Assembly (NCBI GenBank): GCA_964389805.1
Contig: CAYMFU010000128.1
Coordinates: 1 to 43,556 of the forward strand
DNA: 43,556 nucleotides
DNA from: JAGTVG01 sp964389805
Lineage (GTDB): Bacteria; Bacteroidota; Bacteroidia; Cytophagales; Cyclobacteriaceae
Direction of reading: 5' to 3'
Numbering within the stretch: the first letter of the stretch is position 1; the number at the start of each line of letters is the position of its first letter. Under the pieces are notes generated by a model, which saw only the letters and a list, made by a program, of their open reading frames with translations, did no database searches and was not told the DNA's origin. Shown piece after piece: positions 41,461-43,556 of this stretch. A program made the position numbers and the translations under genes.

Positions 41461-43556
41461 TGAAGAATTATTTACTTGTTTGTTTGTTGATGCTGTTCAC
41501 GACTGCAAATTTATTTGCACAGGATAGGACGGTGTCAGGTCAAGTGACGGATTCCGACACAGATGAGGGAATTCCTGGGGTAAATATCCTTATCCAGGGG
41601 ACCACTCAGGGAACCGTTACTGACATTGATGGTAACTACGAGCTTAGTGTACCATCCGGCGGAGTAGTATTAATGTATTCCTATGTGGGATATAAATCCC
41701 AGACAATTGACATTGGCACGAGGAGTACAGTCAATATTGCTCTCATAGCAGATATAACAGCCTTGTCAGAAATTGTGGTGACGGGTTACGGTACACAGGA
41801 AAAGAAAGAAATTACCAGTGCCGTGGCCAGTGTGAAAGAAAAGGATTTTAACCAGGGTAACATCAATGATGCAGCTGAACTACTCCAGGGCAGGGTAGCA
41901 GGTCTTTCCATCACCAGGAATAATGCAGGTAACCCAAATGGTGACTACACCATAAGATTAAGGGGAATGTCAACCATTGGCGCCAATGTGCAGCCACTTG
42001 TTGTAATCGATGGTATTATCGGTGGGGACCTTAATAATGTAGACCCAAAGGATATTGCTTCAATTGACGTATTGAAGGATGGATCTGCAGCTGCTATTTA
42101 TGGTACACGGGGATCCTCCGGGGTTGTCATTGTAACTACAAAATCTGGTAAAGAGGGACAGTTTAATGTCGATCTTAATGCGTATTGGGTTGTTGAGACC
42201 ATTTACAGGGAGCAGCCTATATTGAATGCGACAGAATGGCGTCAGCTTTCAAGTGAGATCAACGCTGGAATTGATTATGGTGCTGATACCGACTGGTATG
42301 ATGAGATTACTCAAACAGCCAATACACAGGTATATAACCTGTCCATGTCAGGTGGATCCAAGAATACCACTTACAGAGCCTCTATAAACTACAGGGATGC
42401 GGCTGGTACTCTGTTGAATACAGGATTCCAAAGATTGAACGCCAGGTTGAACCTGACTCAAAAAGCAATGAATGAAAGGTTAACCTTAACCTTCCTGACA
42501 TCTGGAACTTTCAACCGTTCAGATTATGGATTCGATGATGCATGGAGATATGCTACTATTTATAATCCAACTGCACCGGTTCGTGATAGTGGTGAAGATT
42601 TTGAGAAGTGGGGTGGTTATTATCAGAATGTCTTGTTTGATTATTACAATCCTGTTGCAATACTTGAACAGAACACAAGTGATGGTTCTGATACAAGAGT
42701 AAACATGGCCATTAGGGGAGCATATGAGATCATAGATGGATTAACCGTTGATGCATTCTATTCTATTCAAGCAGTTGAAGAGCTGCGAAACCAGTATTAT
42801 GGAAAGGAAAGTTTCTGGGAGGGTGCTGACAGAAATGGAAATGCACAGAAAGAAAGCAGACAGAGATGGAACCAGTTGTTTGAAACCACAGCAAATTGGA
42901 ATACGGATTTTGGCCGTACTAATATGACCTTGCTGGGTGGTTATTCCTATCAGGAATTCTGGCATGAAGGCTTTTTCGCCAGGGGAGGTGATTTTGTAAC
43001 TGACTTTTTCCAGTACAATAATATGGGCGCAGCCAAGGAATTTAATGATGGCTTGGGTGAAGTTGACAGTTGGAAGGACAACGCAAAATTGATCGCTTTC
43101 TTTGGACGTGTAAACTTTAACATTGATGAAACTTATTTCGTTTCTGCTTCCGTAAGACAGGAAGGATCTTCAAGATTTGGTACAGGCAATAAGTGGGGTA
43201 CTTTCCCGGCTGCCAGCGCTGGTGTTGAATTGGCCAATTTCATTGGCTCATCATCAGTAGATAACTTAAAGTTCAGAGTTAGCTGGGGAATAACAGGAAA
43301 TATTCCAGGTGAATCCTATTTATCCTTACTTCGACTAGGACCTGGTTCCAGTTTCTTCTATAACGGTGAATTTATCCCAAGTTATTCACCTGTCAGTAAT
43401 GCCAATCCGGATCTGAAATGGGAAACCAAAACTGAGTGGAACTTTGGATTTGATTTTTCATTCTTTGGATCCAAATTATTTGGTGCTTTGGATTATTACA
43501 TAAGAGATACACAAGACCTGTTATATGAATTTGGAGTTCCCCAACCACCAAACCTG
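41461..43556 (+). CDS. SusC/RagA-type TonB-dependent outer membrane receptor, 5' part (truncated by window)
   Basis: About 698 codons are visible and the frame is open to the window end; full members have about 1000 residues. The order is a signal peptide (MKNYLLVCLLMLFTTANLFA), a carboxypeptidase-regulatory-like domain (about 24-110; VSGQVTDSDTDEGIPGVNIL), the SusC signature SEIVVTGYGTQEKKEITSAV, a plug domain (LLQGRVAGLSITRN, then IRLRGMSTIGAN, VVIDGIIGG and SIDVLKDGSAAAIYGTRGSSGVVIVTTK), and the start of the beta barrel. It imports oligomers, usually glycans or peptides, with a SusD lipoprotein that would lie just outside the window. The substrate is unknown. Confidence 0.95.

Noticed and set aside
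1..43556. CRISPR arrays, tRNA genes, insertion sequences or prophage
   Set aside because: No regularly spaced repeats, tRNA-like cloverleaf, transposase or phage gene was found in the gaps or coding regions.

Overview
The window looks like a chromosome segment of a Bacteroidota bacterium, most likely in or near the Bacteroidales/Marinilabiliales. The basis is a SusC/RagA-type TonB-dependent receptor, a lipoprotein TamA variant (TamL) next to TamB, a DUF2480 gene, a promoter of the Bacteroidota type (TTTG-N20-TAnnTTTG) before rpmH, many Cys-lipoproteins and AT-rich intergenic DNA without clear Shine-Dalgarno sites. Placement below phylum is a guess. No tRNA, rRNA, CRISPR array, phage or insertion sequence was seen.

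Layout. 1-4.7 kb: end of tamB, tamL, and a small secreted Spy-like protein. 4.8-11.5 kb: an alphaproteobacterial-looking NAD kinase, then a co-directional run of a URO-D-family protein, a DUF6807 (PmoA-like) protein, a ThuA-like protein and two Gfo/Idh/MocA oxidoreductases, probably sugar or glycoside catabolism. 11.6-14.1 kb: a nitroreductase, a convergent B12-binding-type radical SAM gene, and intergenic DNA full of perfect inverted repeats. 14.1-20 kb: an RND efflux operon (adaptor, pump, outer membrane channel) whose adaptor gene is broken by a frameshift, ending in a good terminator. 20-25 kb: a haloalkane dehalogenase-like hydrolase, a 788-residue GAF protein, a TMEM175-like membrane protein and an NTF2-like lipoprotein. 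25.4-27.2 kb: an AsmA-like protein with a Lys/Glu/Gln-rich tail.

27.4-34.5 kb is the most interesting part. A leftward operon (kdsB, kdsA, a transaldolase-CBS fusion, a kdsC-like phosphatase, tsaB, DUF2480) lies back to back with rightward kdnA and kdnB. Together they look like a pathway for CMP-8-amino-8-deoxy-Kdo (Kdo8N), an LPS inner-core sugar known from Shewanella. In the place expected for KdsD (arabinose-5-phosphate isomerase, a SIS domain plus two CBS domains) there is a protein that keeps a KdsD-like CBS pair but has a transaldolase/fructose-6-phosphate-aldolase barrel instead of the SIS domain. This suggests an aldolase route to the KdsA substrate.

34.5-37.7 kb: a leftward DUF1537 kinase, pdxA2-like dehydrogenase and DapA-superfamily aldolase operon for four-carbon acid sugars such as threonate or erythronate. 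37.9-41 kb: a housekeeping operon rpmH-rnpA-S41 peptidase-TauE permease. 41.5 kb to the end: the first part of a SusC-like receptor gene that runs off the window.
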